DNA of 64,000 bases from Leptasterias polaris (GCA_037783415.1 JAZGTN010000070.1:12345001-12409000); one strand, 5' to 3'; numbered from the stretch's first letter, positions 10,955 to 26,400 are shown. Translations and numbers: made by a program. The notes: generated from the letters alone by a model not told the origin.

Positions 10955-13900
10955 TTGATAATAGATTGATTGCACATGATGTAATTGGCCGCAATTTGCT
11001 AATGACAAACATAGCAAAAGTGCACCCAAGTAAGTGCTGCACACGACTTTCGGCCAATGGTGGCCTTTCACGCGGGCACGTGTCATCAACGATGCTTGCC
11101 AATGCAAGGGGTGTAGTAACGGTAAAGGGGATCAATGGTTGAAGCACATGGTGCTGGCACGTGCAAACACGTGTATATAGTACGACTTCTGCATTTGCAA
11201 GGAAGTGACGCATAATGTTTTCCATTGAGATTCATTGTTTTCAGACGTATTGTTGTTAGACGTAAAAGACAAAAAAGAAAAGAAAAGGGAAAACAAAAAA
11301 GTGCATCCACGGGCATGATTGGAAGTCGCACGGGACACCATGTTTGACAGTAGCTAAATGGCAAGGACAGGTCCGGACCCCCGGTCCGCCCCTCTAGAAA
11401 TGTCCTTGCTTATGTTGATTGTCTTTGAAATTAATTCGCACTACATAGCCAGATATCCTTTTGGACACCTAGTGTAAATAATCTATGTTTTCTTTGCTCT
11501 TTCTCCATGTACACCAACGCCAATTAAGACTTAATGATCCCTTGTGAAACATTCGGACTGATTTTTAGAAAAGCTGACGTCTAAAGTTCTTAAATTCGTC
11601 AACTTTGGGCTCAGTAATCATTTTGCATCGGTTAAAAACAGATGTATAATTTTCTAGAACTTTGAAGTTCTTAGACGGATTTCTTGCCAAAATGAGGACA
11701 GGGGAATCTGTTGTCTCGTTTGGTGGGATGGAATCAGATGAAGATTTATAATGAGGTTGGACGCGATTGGTTGAAGTAGCGTGCTAAATTCATCAACCTT
11801 TACCCAGTTCTCTAATGGACACGATTGGAGAGACCTGCTGGGTCCAATTTCATAGGGGGCTGTTTACATCAATCACTTATAACTTTGTAAATCACAAGGA
11901 GCTATATAAGCGAATGAATCCTCGGCAAGCAGCGCCATGATATCGACCCTGTTGTACAAATACGCATTTTGTAGGAAACTCTACTCGTTTTGGTTGTCTT
12001 TAATGATAGAAATTATGTTACAAAATAGCTTACATGTTAGATTTTAAATAATGGTGGAAACCAAAATTTCGATGTAGGCTTGTGTTTTACTTTGTTACCT
12101 TTTTAAAAGATAGTTTATGCACTCAACACGTGGCTTTATAAAATAGAAATGATAATAATAACAATTGTTCCTTAACCACCCTGTTCGTGTAAACCCTTTT
12201 TACACTGAAATATGTAGGCCTAACACTCTGTTATAAGAGTACATTTTCGCATAATTAACACGTTTTTATAGAATCCTGCTTGTACCTCAAAACCGTCTGT
12301 CACAAAACCGCTCAAGTAGATTGCATGACAGCAAGTACACAATCTGTAGTGAGACAAGTTGAGTCTGTGCAGGAAACAACATTCTAAATTTATAAGGCCA
12401 AAAAAAAAATTCCAATGTCATTCTCCTTTTAAATGTTAACTTGAGCTGAATGTTTGCAATGGATGTGGTCACATTTTCAACATAAATTAAATTTACAGTA
12501 GTAGTAGGCTAGTATTTATAAATGGTTGTCAAATTAAAAATAATAAAAATATAAAGTAAATAAAATCGAAACAAACTTCTTGTCGGTACTTTTATTGTTT
12601 TGAAATTAATCCTCCTAAACAACCGCCAATAGTTTAGTACGAATTTAATGAAGTTCCTAAGTACTAGATGATGTTCCACTGCCCAACGAATACAACTCCA
12701 ATTAGCCAGTTTTACGAGTGAATAGTCTAAATTTGTTATTTGTTTACACTTTCTGAAAATACATTTTTATTACCGTGCCATTAATAATGTTCACATTAAT
12801 TAAATATTTATTACGTTACTTATTGTATAATTTGGAAATTTTAAGCAAACTATCTTAAAACTATTCCAAGATAGGTTGCGGGAAAGTTTATTCACACAAA
12901 GGGTAACTCTTTGCGGATTAGTTGCGAATTGACTTTTTGTGTTCATATATGTAATTGGACCAATTTTCGAAATGGAGTTCCCCAAAATATTCGAACACGC
13001 GAGATTTGCACGGTCCACTTGTCCTTTAAATGTTTATTTAATAGAGTATGATTTAGTCAACGCCAGCACAGGACGAGACGGGGACCGGGGCTAAGACCAC
13101 AAGCAAGCAAGATGAAACTTTGAGAATATTGAAGCCGTTCTTCTAGAACTAATCCAGTAATGGTTCGTATAAAGATCCGTTCCGATAAACCACGCGATAT
13201 GCTAAAATTACCAACATGGCACAAACACGCCGTTTTCATAGACATCGTGGCCACTTTTAGTCCAAAAGCAATCTTATCCGAGTTGTAGGTTTTAAAGTTC
13301 TTAAACAATTACAAAAATCTGCAAATACGTAAGTTTAAGCTCACTGATGCGAATACTTCTATGATAATAATTACAAACAAAAATCGTCTGTTTGATTGAA
13401 ATCTCTAATGATTGATATAAAAATTCTGCAACAAATTTTTGAATGACACATTATTCTAAATTTGAATTAAAATGCTAGATTTACAGTCGTAGACTCATAA
13501 GTAAATATTATAACAAATTATTTAAACAACAAAGGACAAGCTTAACATAACACAATCATTGGAGTCGCATGACATTTTAAACATACTATATCAATCAAAT
13601 ACACAAAACAGTGCACAAGTTTACAGCAAATGTTAAATGGATTTTCTGATTTATTCTATTTTTTTGTAAGAGTAAATTAATTTCCACGTTTTAGCCTTCA
13701 TAAAGTAAGCTAACACACCGTACAAACAACCTATGAAAACGTCACCAATAAAATATCACTTGCATGGGCAAGCAAATAAAAATAAAAGGCAAATTAAATA
13801 AAACATAGTCTCTGTATAAAGTGAGCCATTTGGTAATAATGCTTGATGCAAGGCTTGATCAGTTCCCGCCCTGTTGCCCACTCCGGTTCCAGCACTGCAT

Positions 13901-14179
13901 TTTCAGTGAACCTGCCGGAAGTATTCATGTTCATAACCGGACAACCTCATAACTGGACAAGCTAATAATCATTTGATTGTATAATTCGTTTGCTCAGTCA
14001 TCAAAACATCTTTTTAGTTTACATCACCGAGTGTTCAATTTGTCTGAAACAAGTTTTCCACCCCATCGAATCCAGAAATGATAAACATAACTGTTCGGAG
14101 AAAGAAAATGCCATTTTAGTTGCTCATGTATTTTATGGCAGTGGATCAGTATTTATTCCTAGACTCTTGAGCATTTATT
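10955..14179. other. Gene-poor 3.2 kb
   Basis: This is AT-rich sequence downstream of the CTSC stop codon. It contains only chance ORFs. It may include 3' UTR of CTSC: AATAAA-type signals on the minus strand occur at 14174-14179, directly after the stop, and near 14150. I saw no mobile-element ends. Confidence 0.45.
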
Positions 14180-14423
14180 TTATGGGCGCGGCAAAGTAGC
14201 AACAGCCATGCTTTCAATATTTACTTCGTTGGTCCCCCTCCTAATTCGAAAGAACCCCTGTTCCCCCCAAAGGTCACCCCATGTGTTCTGCACAATCCAG
14301 TATTTATCTCCGGCTTCGGGATCGTCCCCAGTGTAGCCGTACCCGACCACCAGGACTACGTGGTTTGTCGTCAGCCAGGGGTTGTACTTATCCGTCAGCT
14401 GAGTGTGCTTGTAGATGCCGCTC
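14180..14423 (-). CDS. CTSC: CTSC exon 7 (catalytic His and Asn, stop)
   Basis: It encodes residues 391-471 and the stop TAA (14182-14180). [11 protein letters not shown] carries the catalytic His and [18 protein letters not shown] carries the catalytic Asn, with NTWG in place of the common NSWG. The acceptor is ATCACAG. AATAAA begins directly after the stop codon on the minus strand. Confidence 0.96.
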
Positions 14424-17400
14424 CTGTGATTGAGGATGGAGAAAAACGTATGGTTTTTAGAAGTGTTGCAACTGATTCATCTAGCCACCGTAGTTTATAA
14501 TCGAACCTGCCAATATGACCGCTTCAATTATAAACCTCGGATAATACCGTATTGGTATCACGATAGAGCATATACTCTAACTTATAAGTGGATTTAGGGC
14601 GAGTTATTAAAGGGACACTCTCACTATAATCAACGCAGGCCTGTGGTTGTGCATGGAATTATAAACTCTAACTCAGTTACTGCGCGCGCCCTCTTTAAAT
14701 ACAAGAAACGGAGGGAGGGCGCAATAGGTTCACATAAAGCACACAAGCCCCATAGCGATATTACGCCTTACAGTATCCATGTTAATCAGGCATACTTTAA
14801 CAAATCAAAAATTTTGCTGAAACTCCTCATGGAGCATTATAAAACCCCAAGCTGCTTAATGTTAATAGCACTAACAGTATTACCTAACACAAACCCGTTT
14901 TAACCATCGCAGGTTTATACTCCCGAGTTAGGAGAAGCAATTTATGGTGAGATTTCTGGCTCAGGGACACAAGTGCCATGCCCGGTTTTGGAGCTCACAC
15001 TCCAATGACTACCATCGTAACTAGAGACCGGTGCAAGCGAACTCTCGGACACGATACGCAGCGACACGCCACTAAGGCCTAACAAATTATGTTGGCGTAA
15101 CGGGCCAGAAAAAATAGGGTAGGTAGGTAGGGTTTTTATTTTATTTTTAAATATTTTTTTATTTTATAGTCTAGGTATAGGATAGGATAGAATAGGTAGG
15201 ACATTCCAGCAATATAAGCTTTCAGTGTTTAAATGGCCTAGATTTTGGGAAATCTCATCTAAAACCTTGTTGCAGACTGGTTGAACGAGACTATACAATC
15301 ATGCATAAAAGTACTCTCAGCCAGTGACGATCTTCTGCATGTTGTGCAAAACATTGTGCACTCCAAAGTACAATGAATGCTATGGCCATACAATTGAAGA
15401 AAAACAGAAAGAAACGGTTTCAAACGTATTTGTAACTGATTTATAGACTTTAATTAGTAAATTTCCTCCCTTGAAAAAATAAAAATATCTAGGGTAGGCC
15501 CCTGTTTTAGAGTAGGTCGGGTTACGCCAACATAACAATTTTTGTTTTAGGCCTAATAAGTAGCATTACATAAGTGTAGGCAAATACGAAAAATCTAACA
15601 TGGTGATTTTATGATACTTTTTGCTGTTCATGAATACCACACAGCTTGACAGAACGCATGTTCAAAACTTCAAGGATTTGCTGCCCCCTTTTACTTACAT
15701 ATAGTAAAGGAAATCGTCGTACACTTCGAAGCTCACAGCGATCGGACCGTTTCGAAGTAGTTCGATCTTCATCAAATCAGCGTTGCAGGCGCCGTAAAAA
15801 CCACCGATGTATCGATAGTCCGAGGTCTTGAAGCGACGGCAGGTCACGGGGCGACAGGGCTCGTTGTACTCCGTGTACGGAAAGCAGGAATCGTCCACGA
15901 GACCAAAATCTTGACCGTATTTACCTGAATCGGAACGTCATCAATTTTATTGACATTATTGGACTATCCAACTTAATACTAGTGTGACACGATTAGTTTA
16001 TTAATAATTGTATTGTGTTTGATATTAAGTTCACGTTGAAACTATAATTTTAAACACTCTGAGACCGAGCAACCAATAATTACAATCTATACGCATTTTG
16101 GGTACGGCTAACAAAGAAAACTCTTTTTCATTCGTGTGTTTAAGCGCTAAGAAAAAAGAGCCTAGGCCTATATGCAGGTCCGATTATCCGTTACCGACGT
16201 GGGAAGGATTCTGGTCTTAAATCCGAGTTCAAGCAAATCAGGGTACCATCATGACGCGCAGATTTTGGAACAATGCGGTATGCAACTATACAAAACCTGG
16301 CATGGTTATGTGTAAACTTAAGCAAGGCTTCCATCTTGGCACCTGAATTTACTGTAATCTGTTTCCCATTTATGCAATGTGGTATAATTCTAAGATGGCA
16401 CTTGTGCATGAGGGCTATTTGTTTTATTCCGTTGCTTCGATCAGTATGCTCTGGCTATATTGTGCAATTGATGACTTTGTTTCCTATTCATTATTGATTT
16501 TGCAATCGTTGTCTGCATCTACTGTTTAACCAATAATTATTTAAACCTCGTGATGTTTGACTATGAACTCTTCTTTTCGCACTCACCAGCAACAAGATAC
16601 GGAAAGCCGCCTTCGCACTTCTGCGCATACTCAGAACAGCTGACAATCTCCTGGGGCGAGAGGAGCAGCTTGATGGAGTTATTGGTCAGGACCCGGTACC
16701 TGGACTCCTGCAGAGCCGTAGAGGCGAAAGCGTAGCAAGATCCGCATATGCCTTGGTCCCGTACCGGAGGGGTAAAGCCAACTCCGCCCACATTACGCCA
16801 GTCGAATTCATCAGGTAGGTTGGCGCTTTCTGTTGGATAATTGACAAGTATAAACCAGTGTGTAAATAGACAAAGAAAAACAAACAAAAGGACCCCCCAA
16901 AACAACAACCTGAAAACCAAACACACAATTAAACACCCAACAAACAATCATAAACTAAACAAAAGGAAACACATACACACACATTTTCAAAGCAAAGGGT
17001 GTACATAATTGTAACATAATCGAGTTAATTTAGTCATACACAAGGGCGTCGATGGGTGGGGGACGGGGGGGACATGTCCCCCCCCCCCCCACTTTTTAGA
17101 CTGGGGGGGGGTGGGGACAGCATATCAGATGTCCCCCACTTTTTGATTGACTGTTCATAGGCCCTATGCAACAAAATATGAAAAAATATACACCATTTTC
17201 TAGATTTAATATTTCATTACAATTTTTGTTCAAATAAAAGAATAGCGAACAAACGGTGAAATGTTTTCTTCATTATCATCTTTTGCTCTGATGGACCACG
17301 CGCAGAATGGTATTTTTGGCCTATTTCCGTTTCTATAATACAGACAATAGACGACAAGTTTCGTCCAAGACATGAACGCCAAAATCCCGCTTACATACCT

Positions 17401-20400
17401 TGTTAGCATTCAAGTTATGCGTCGTTTGTGTATGCTATAATGTACGGTACACGATCCCTCCACAAAGGAAGTCTGTGTGTGCGCGCACGTGCAAATGTGT
17501 TAAATTTTCAAATTGTTTCAATCGCACAACGCAAAAAAATAATGTAGTAAAAACCATTAAAATAAATAGGAGCAGTTTGGGTCATGACAAGATTTGTCGA
17601 AGAAGCAGTATTTTGTTTTTTCGAAGAACTTCAAGCTGACACACGATAAACGCCGAACTCCCAAAGCATGTTTGTATTTGGTAGAATCTCGGTTTTACAT
17701 AAGGGAAACCCAGGCCCAAACACCATTTCGGATGATGTTATTGTTAAATATCACCCCCTGTAACTCGCCTCCTGGTCAAAAATAGGGAACAAGTGTAACA
17801 CAGAATTAAATGTAAAAGTAATGGGGGGTGCAAATAATGTAATATGTATTTTGTCAAGACTTGCTCGCCCGTCCCCCCTACTTTTCAGTAGCTATCGACG
17901 CCCTTGGTCATACAAAAGAAGTTATACCGTGTCGTCATAAAACAAAAAGTTGCTTCTGTTCTATTAACTGTATTGAGTACTGCATGATTCATGAATCATG
18001 ACGCAAGATTCCAGAATCATCACCGATTGATACTTTTTAAACATAATGCTGTTACAAAAGTAAATTTAGTCCAAACAAAGCGAAGGTTAACAAATTTACG
18101 CTCGTCAGTAGCACGATTATGCTACGGACGTAAGTAACGAAGAGCATGCATGTAGTCTACTTACAACGCGATACATCCGGGTACTTATGATATTATGTTG
18201 TTGTGTGTGTGTGTGGGGGGGGGGGGTAGGTGGGAAGGGTATAGTTAGGTCAAACGACAGAATGGTTAGTATCTGGTTTGAAAAGTAGGTCACGACAAAG
18301 GCATGATCCATTGGGGATTTCCGCAGTTATTTAATTAACCGAATTTACGGGTTTATTAAATTCAAAGTAAAGACACGGGACTCCCTGATGAAACAAATCC
18401 ATCAATATTGCCCTGGGACGTGCATACTGATTCGTGTTTCATTATTTATAAACAGTCACCTGTTTTTTCTTAGATCTTAATCCGTTTTAACACTGATTTA
18501 AATTAGTTTAGACACGTACTGTAAGCCCGCCCATACAGGAACTCCCCTAATATGAACGACTGCATATACTGCGTGTTGGATACTTCGGTATATATAAATA
18601 TACATTCTTATGAAAACTGTTTTTGGTGGCGGAAAATCCGGACCAGACCGAACCTAAAATAGACCCCTTTGATAGTCTTCATGGTTTTGATAACCTGTTT
18701 GGTTGTGGCTATTCACGCTGAGACTATAGTTGGAAGGAAGTTTCCAATTGCACAGGCAGACTGCGTTATAATATACACGTCTTCAGGACAAGCAAACACG
18801 TTATCTTGAATTTTGAACTCTTCATGGTTTATCACAAGTTCTTAAACAAAAATATTTCAAAGGCTTATAACCCGATTCGACCACTAGCCACCGTTACTTA
18901 AAAAAGAAAAATCCTCATTTATAAACAAAAAAGCTCATGATACCACCATGCCATCTTGATAGAGCATCCACTACAATGGATTTACTTAGAACGGGTTACT
19001 TAGAACGATATCATGACCATATAAGCGGTGTATTTTTGTTTGAAAGCCTCAAATAGTAGTGACGATGGCCACTCGAGTCGGGTTAGACTTGTAGACAAGT
19101 CGTTAAATGTCTGTCGCGGTGATAGCGAAACGGCTCTCCCGCAGCTATCTTGCGAGACTGCTGCCCTGCGCAAGACTACTGCTCTCAGATCTACTTTTGT
19201 AAAACAGGTCAATGAAAGTCGTAAGTGCACGCACCTTTGCTGTTGGCTTTTCAAAAATATGTAAATGTGAACAGGTTCCAAGACGAGGCCAGTGTGAACA
19301 GTAACCCGGTTGTAAGCCAATACTTAAGTGACAAGTCCAGGGTCAATTTGAAGATTAACCTGGTTCTTAACCAATGCTAGCGTGATCAATTTCTTTTCCA
19401 ATGTATAACCTTACCTTTAACTTATAAAAGACGATTGCTTCCGAGAGTGGTAAATTCAGGAGAATGTACAGGAGAAGGCTGTTAACAATGAAACACCCCT
19501 ATTTCGAATTAACATTGCACATATTCTGATGTTCAAACAAGGTCTTGATGTTCTTAATTTACGTGCATATCCGGTAGTTTTATTGAATAACAGTTATTCA
19601 ACACATCTACTGCATTCAGACATGACTCCCATTACATAGTCGCATTGGAACGGAGTCTTTCGTTCCATTCATCTAATTTTTAAGAGACATATTAAAGAAG
19701 AAGGGACGGGAACACCTTTTTGGGGGGAGAAGAGCATGAATATCTGTACATCTGAATACTCAACATTATACCAGTAGGCTATAATGAATGTTAATGAGTG
19801 TAATGGAAGATGTAGTGGAAGACGTTCATGAGCTGAAACATGGAACGGGGTTCCATCTTCCGTGAATGCAAACATTCACTGTCTGTTGTGTGTATATAAA
19901 CATCGATCTTAAGATGCATTCGACTGTTTGTTTATGACTTGTTACAATTGAACCTTTTAGTTACTATTTGGTCCTACAGTGTTTATAAGTCTGTACTTTT
20001 TTTACGTAGTTATTTTTGTATATCTGTTAAGTTACCTCAGTCTTCAGCTTCAGCTGTTGATCAATTTGTCAAAACAAAAAAAGGGCTGTGTAAAAGAACG
20101 GTATCGTGAGCGTTTTATAAGCAATGCAGTAATACTTGACAGCCTTACTAACAAAAGTGGCGGTGGCTTGTCGAGTTTATTTTTTTATTTGTTGGTGTAC
20201 CATAACCAATGATCACTTTCGAAAAGAAGAAGTAGAAGAAGAAGAAGAAAGAAAAGAAAAAAAAAAAAACTTCCTGGTCAGATCCGGGTCCCGTTGGGCC
20301 TGGCCAATAGTCTGTGTCAAAATGACTCAGAAATGGGTCAAAATGACGCAGAATCTTGGCTAAAATCTCATTTTTTACAACTTTCTGAGTCAGCCTGACC

Positions 20401-23400
20401 AGTAATGGACCAGGTAAAAGACTGGGGTCTCTTGGGACCTCGAATCTAGGTCATTTCTGTCCCTGAAGTATTTAGATTGTACCCTTTTAACAAGGTCAGA
20501 ATTTAGGTAACCGATAGTACGGTAAAATGAAGTTTGACGACTGATGGGTTTGAAGATTTCAGTTTCAAGACATTCTTCCTCCTTTCATGCTCTCATAAAG
20601 ACGTCAAAAAGGTTGAGCTAATTAGCCCGGACGGCAGCTTCACACCTCAGTTCACAATCAGATAAGCGTGTCTCATTACTAAGGGCAAAGAATTCTCTTA
20701 ACGAGATCCAACATCTGTTAAAGAGATCTCATGCACAAACGAATTACGCACAATTGCAATGAGTCGAGGATTTCTCAGGAATTCACTTGACCTGAGGAAT
20801 TCATTGTGTATGACGTGTGACGTTTGCAAATGGTGTAAATTCGTTTTGTATCTGGAGGAAGGGCGTATGGTCTTACACCCTTCTCAAGGCACACAAAGTA
20901 CCCCTTGTCCAGCACCATAAGGCCGTATGCAATAAAAACGGCTCCCGACTAAAGAAAATGGCGTTACCGTACATTTCTGTTTCTAGAATTTCCCGCAAAG
21001 ACAATTTTTCTATACCCATGAAGATTTTAACCCTCCTTTAATGACTTATGACGGGCAGAAAACCGATCAAACTTTCATGTTCAGTATTCTTAAAACAAAT
21101 CTTTGCACCCTTTCTCCGGTAATTTTTCGGTACGACCTTCTTTCGTGCACACGAGTAATTGACTTTAACTGACATATTATTGCAGTAAATGAAATAATTC
21201 AACAAGTCTTAAATTAGAAGGTGCTGCCAGAAAGTCTTATCACATTTTTTATGTAAGCGGACCCCCCTCGCGAATCTATGTTTAAGGATTTGTTACCATA
21301 AAATTAACAGCAAATATTAAATAAAATAAAACAATGTCGCGAAATAATGAGACAACTCAATGTCTTTTTTCACAACAAAATTAATTCGACTATTGAATGC
21401 AATAAAATAAAACGAAATAAAAATAGGGCCGTTGCAATGTACATGACATACTGCGAAGATTGTTGTAGCAACATTTTAGGAGCGGATCTTAAAAGCAAAA
21501 TAGACATAAAGATAAATACTATCTGGAGACCCAGAAGTCCTTATGCGGCACTTATGTACACTGTCTAATTGTGTGTACTTGTGGCATGCTTGGTTAGAAA
21601 GATAGTCATCGCCGCAAATTTGTTCCGGCGACATTTAGTTACAAAAACTATTTGCTGTTGTACGTGGTTGCCTAGTGATGTGCTTGCTTTACTAATGGCC
21701 CTCAATAAGTAACCAATAGTCTTCGTGTGAGAGGCAAACTCGTCTTTGAGCCATGGTATACTCAAAAGGTCAGTCCAAACCAATCTAAGCTCCTTAACGT
21801 AAGTGCCTATACTTTAAAGAGGGGCTCCAAGATCAAATGAAGTTTTGTTATGCACTTATTTTTTCAAATGATGAAGTCCTCGTGAAGTGGGGGAAAATCT
21901 CAAGTTTTTAGCCTCACTTTAAAAAGGTGTAAAACGTTATTATATATGAAACACTTCTTTGCAAGATTTCTTGAAACTTGAACTTGGCACAAAATACAAA
22001 TGGGCCTGTACATTCCAAAGACGTCTCTTTGCTCTAGTCAAACTAAATTTTATCTAAATCAAGTTGATTGAATATCATCAACAGTCAAGGATGACCCAAC
22101 TCTCCTCTGTGCAAAAAATGTACAGACCGTCATATTTAAATGTGACATCATCGGACTTTGTCCCACCAAAAAGTGCAATTGAATGATATCAAACCCAGTG
22201 GCATTTTACACCAATTTAACAAATTTTTGAAAATTTCAACTTTTCCCCCCCATTTTTATTAAGGACTGTGAGTACATCACAACATTGATTTTGACCTTGG
22301 TGGAGCCGCTCGTTAAAGAATCTACATTAGTCACAAATATAGGAGTTGAGGAGGCACTTTGTATATTATGGTGATGCATTGAATGAAGAATGTATTTCTA
22401 ATTGTCCCAATGCACGTCTGAGAGGTCTTTGGTCATATTTGCTTTTAAACTTGAGAGAAAAGTGCTGAAGTTCTCTTGAAAAAGCAGAGCATAAAGACGG
22501 ATATCAAAAATTTAAGCTAGCACAATTGTAGTTTCTGAAAATGTTTGGCAATGACGTTGTTCAGGCAGTTTTGGGTCCGTTTTGACCCCACCTTTGCCGC
22601 CATCTTTATTATCGAGCAGCGTGTTTGCATGACAAAAGTTCAAGTCACATTGATTATCCAACTTAGCAATCACGTTGTCGTTTTCACACAGTTTTATGTA
22701 ACACGTAATTCGTGAGGTCAGGACGTCTTAATTTCAGTGACGTCAACTGCATGTTATCGATATACGGAATTTTGTGTAGGGCTTCTTGCATGTAGAAATG
22801 AGTTGCGTGCATGCCGATAACTTGGTTTTGTGTCTATGGGTAATAAGTCCTATGGCATTATATCATATTTTGTGTGTGTTGCATTTAACCCAACGACACT
22901 TACAGTACATGTATTAAGCCACACTCAAATTAACCATATGGCCGGATGTCTTCTCTCGACTACAACCGAATTATCAATCAACGACACGCACAATTCACAA
23001 TCCAATTATTCGATGTGCAAGCGATTAATACCAACTGGGATAAAGGGACTTCTTGAAGCTATTGGAGAACCCAGACTACCACTGCTGTAAACCACGCAGT
23101 GCAAAGGGAAACTGACTGGGTAAGGTTTTAAAAAAGTAAAACATGATACTAAGTTCCAGTGCGAGAAAATACAACAAAGTCTGACCATTTTAAGAAGACA
23201 TTTTTAAAGAGATTTCGTGTAAACCTAACGTCACGAAATGTGTCTGGTTACCGACCCGTTTTCGCCTTGCTCTCGGAAATTGTTTCAGCCAATGATTTGC
23301 GTTTTAAACTTGTTCCTGTCTTTGTACTTTTGTGAGTCAGATCAGTGTCTAAGTACGGTGCATTGATCATTTGACACCGTCACAGTGGCTACACCTTTCT

Positions 23401-26400
23401 CGTAATAGGCACCATTGGGCTTGTCCTTGCGTCAAGTAAGATTATTGGTAGCTCATCAGTGCGCGATATTACCGGCTGGATGCCGCTCTCGGAAAAGCCC
23501 GCAACCCAACCGGATATGACTTCAAGCATAGCAGAAATTAAATTTACATTTAAAGCGAAGTAGTGATTTTCATGATAAAATTAAATACAATTGTAAAACT
23601 GTTTTGTATATATATATATATTTTTAAACATATTGTTTCCAGTACTTGAGTCAATTGTCCCTAGAACAAACCAAATCATCTTAAAAACTGCCGCTTACGA
23701 TATTTTGAGTTTTGTTTTTTTAAGCCAGTGCTCAATTTTATTTAGCAAGTCAAAATTGATGGACATTCATTCAAAAAATAATTTGCATAACAAATTTAAA
23801 AATCTAATAAAATAAATAAATAAAATAAAAATAAAAACTTAGGTCGAGGCAAACTTACCAGCTTTTGTGATTTCATTTGGCACTGTTGGCGGAGGGTAAG
23901 CATTTTTCCATTTCCTGCCGCCGGCCCTTCTCTGTAGGTCTCCTAATGTGATGTTGTCATATCGGCTGTACCATCCCGCCTTCCAAGATGTCTGATGTTC
24001 ATTAATTTCTACATAAACACAAAATATAATAAATCAGATTATTAAACGGGCGCTTGTGGCTGGACATGGAAACATTAACTCTGACCCAGTTAATGCTTTT
24101 CGCGCATGCGTAAACCGGCATATCAAAAACAAAAGCCGTCATTGTGGTCGTTGTGGTAACGACGACAGTGCCCCTTTAAGGACTGGGGGAAACATGACTG
24201 AAATGAATTAAAACTTCTATTGCGATATTTTGATTGGCTATGTTTTTCGAACACTATCATTATTATAGCCGTGTCCGAATTGCGGCTACGGCCATTGTGC
24301 TATAATGGCAGCCTCTGTAGCTTCACCGCATGTTAATGTTATGACCAATCAGCAACCACATTTGCAAAGTCTGAAACAGCGGCCATATTTCGGTCAATAG
24401 TGTAATACACGCACGCACTGATATCAGTCTATAGTTGTTCACCACTTTCAGCTCCAAAGCTGGCATTGTGTGTAAATTTGCACATAAATTCATTTGTTTC
24501 GCGCGTTTTGTTGTGTGTGTTTTTTCCCCTATCATCGTCTAATACTCACTGTCGATAAACTCCGCAGTCTGTTTGTACAGTCGACTCTCGTCCAACTCTG
24601 CTGCCGTATAAGTCGGCGGAGGCTCCCCCACGCCAGGTCCCGCCACCTTCTCTCCCCGGAAACATGCCCAGTCCTTCCCGTCAGAGTTATGCACCCAACC
24701 CGAAGTGACGTTGCAGTAACTAATGACATGTTTCTTTGTGATAACTTTGTAGTCGTTAAACCCGAAGAACTTTCTGCCGTGTATGGCAACCTCGAACCCT
24801 TGGTTGTAAATAAGGGTCCAAAATCCGGTCATACCTTCATAGAAAAACGAAAAAACTAATTTAAGCTTAACTAAAATCCAATTAGTGTGACATATTAAAA
24901 ACAACGTGTTAGTGTTGATTATCCATGAATTGTGTTATATTTCGCATGACCTCACGATTCAAAATTCAAGATTTTCATAATCGATGGTTGATATCACCAA
25001 ATTGCTATGTAAGCCGTAATTTTACCAGTTGGCTCTGTATTTCTGATGACGTCACCACTAGTAGTTATCAATACCTTTCCTCGATGGAATTATAAATAGT
25101 GAATGTTTGTGGTGTTTTGCTCATGAGTCTTGTTTTTATGAAACGATAAGTTTTGAAATAACATCACAAGAGGGCGCTGTGTATGTTGACTACGTCATCA
25201 TATAAGTTTTATGAAAAGGTCATTGGTCAATTGATATATCACAACATAAACCATTTTGCAACTCTTCTATCATGTAGGGGATACATTATCATTAATTTAG
25301 CGGACGACGGGGTCAAAATGAGGTTTGTTGTCTCTATGACATTTACTCAGTGTTATACAAATCCAATGTGAAAGTTCATTTCATAGTTCAGGAGTTATGA
25401 GTTTTGTTTAGATATTAAACTATGAGTTATTGTAATTTTACTTCGAATGACGTCATCATGACGTCATTGTTCAGGTTCCGCCTTGATGTTGGGGTTCAAT
25501 TGTCTGCTGAGTTATGCTGTTGAGAACAGTTTGAAGGAATGTAACAGTGACATCGCGACACAATGGTCTTTCAGGGACATCGTAAACATGCGATGTTTTC
25601 GATCGTGCGAAAAACGGCACATTCTTTCTTCCAAACTTCGTCGTGCATCGGCAAAACAAATTATTTGGGTTGGTATTTGATGACTCCAATCATTATCTTT
25701 TCAAACTCAACCGAGAAGTAGGTAAAACTAGGGGTGAGAACTGTGTAGCGTTGGTTCAGTTTTTGAAGACCTTTACGATTGATTGTAAAATTCCCATGTG
25801 TGGTTTAGGGGTCATTATATAATTATGTATACATTTTTCAGTCGTGTAGCCCAAGGCAGTAACATTATTTGTAGGTTTTTGAATCAGGGTGTTGTGTAAA
25901 ATGACATTGGCGATATTTTAGCCTCTTGCATGTAAACAACTCAGTTGTAACAACTTTCACCTGCATGGGTTCGATCCCAAACGAAGCAAAATGAAGCCAC
26001 TGAGACATCCCGGAACAATCACTTCATGTTAGGCCACATAAAAAAAAAAAATTTTGATCGTCCTTTTTTTTTTGCGGATGGGGGAGGGAGGGAGGGTTTT
26101 TTTTTTTTTTAAGTTTTGTTGACATGCCAAATATGAAATCAAGAATAAAGAAATCATCACAATCACTATAAAACAGATGGTTTGTGTGTTTTTGATGTTT
26201 TCAATAGTTTTGTCAAACAAATTTAACTCCTAGATGACATTTTCTGTAAACTTTTTCAAACAACTAAAGCCCAAGTAAATATTTGAAGAATTGTTCTTGC
26301 TTTGCCAACATGAATAAAAACCTTCTTTAAACATCTTTTTAAACCTGTACATTTTGAAAAAATATCAGCTGAAAAATCTGGGCAGTAAAAGTATAAAGAG

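Noticed and set aside
19000..19320. Overlapping 106- and 78-codon ORFs in CTSC intron 4
   Set aside because: No similarity to known proteins, no splice context, and CTSC reads through without this segment.
24494..24859. Plus-strand 121-codon ORF
   Set aside because: It is antisense to CTSC exon 3, whose minus-strand coding and splice sites are clear.
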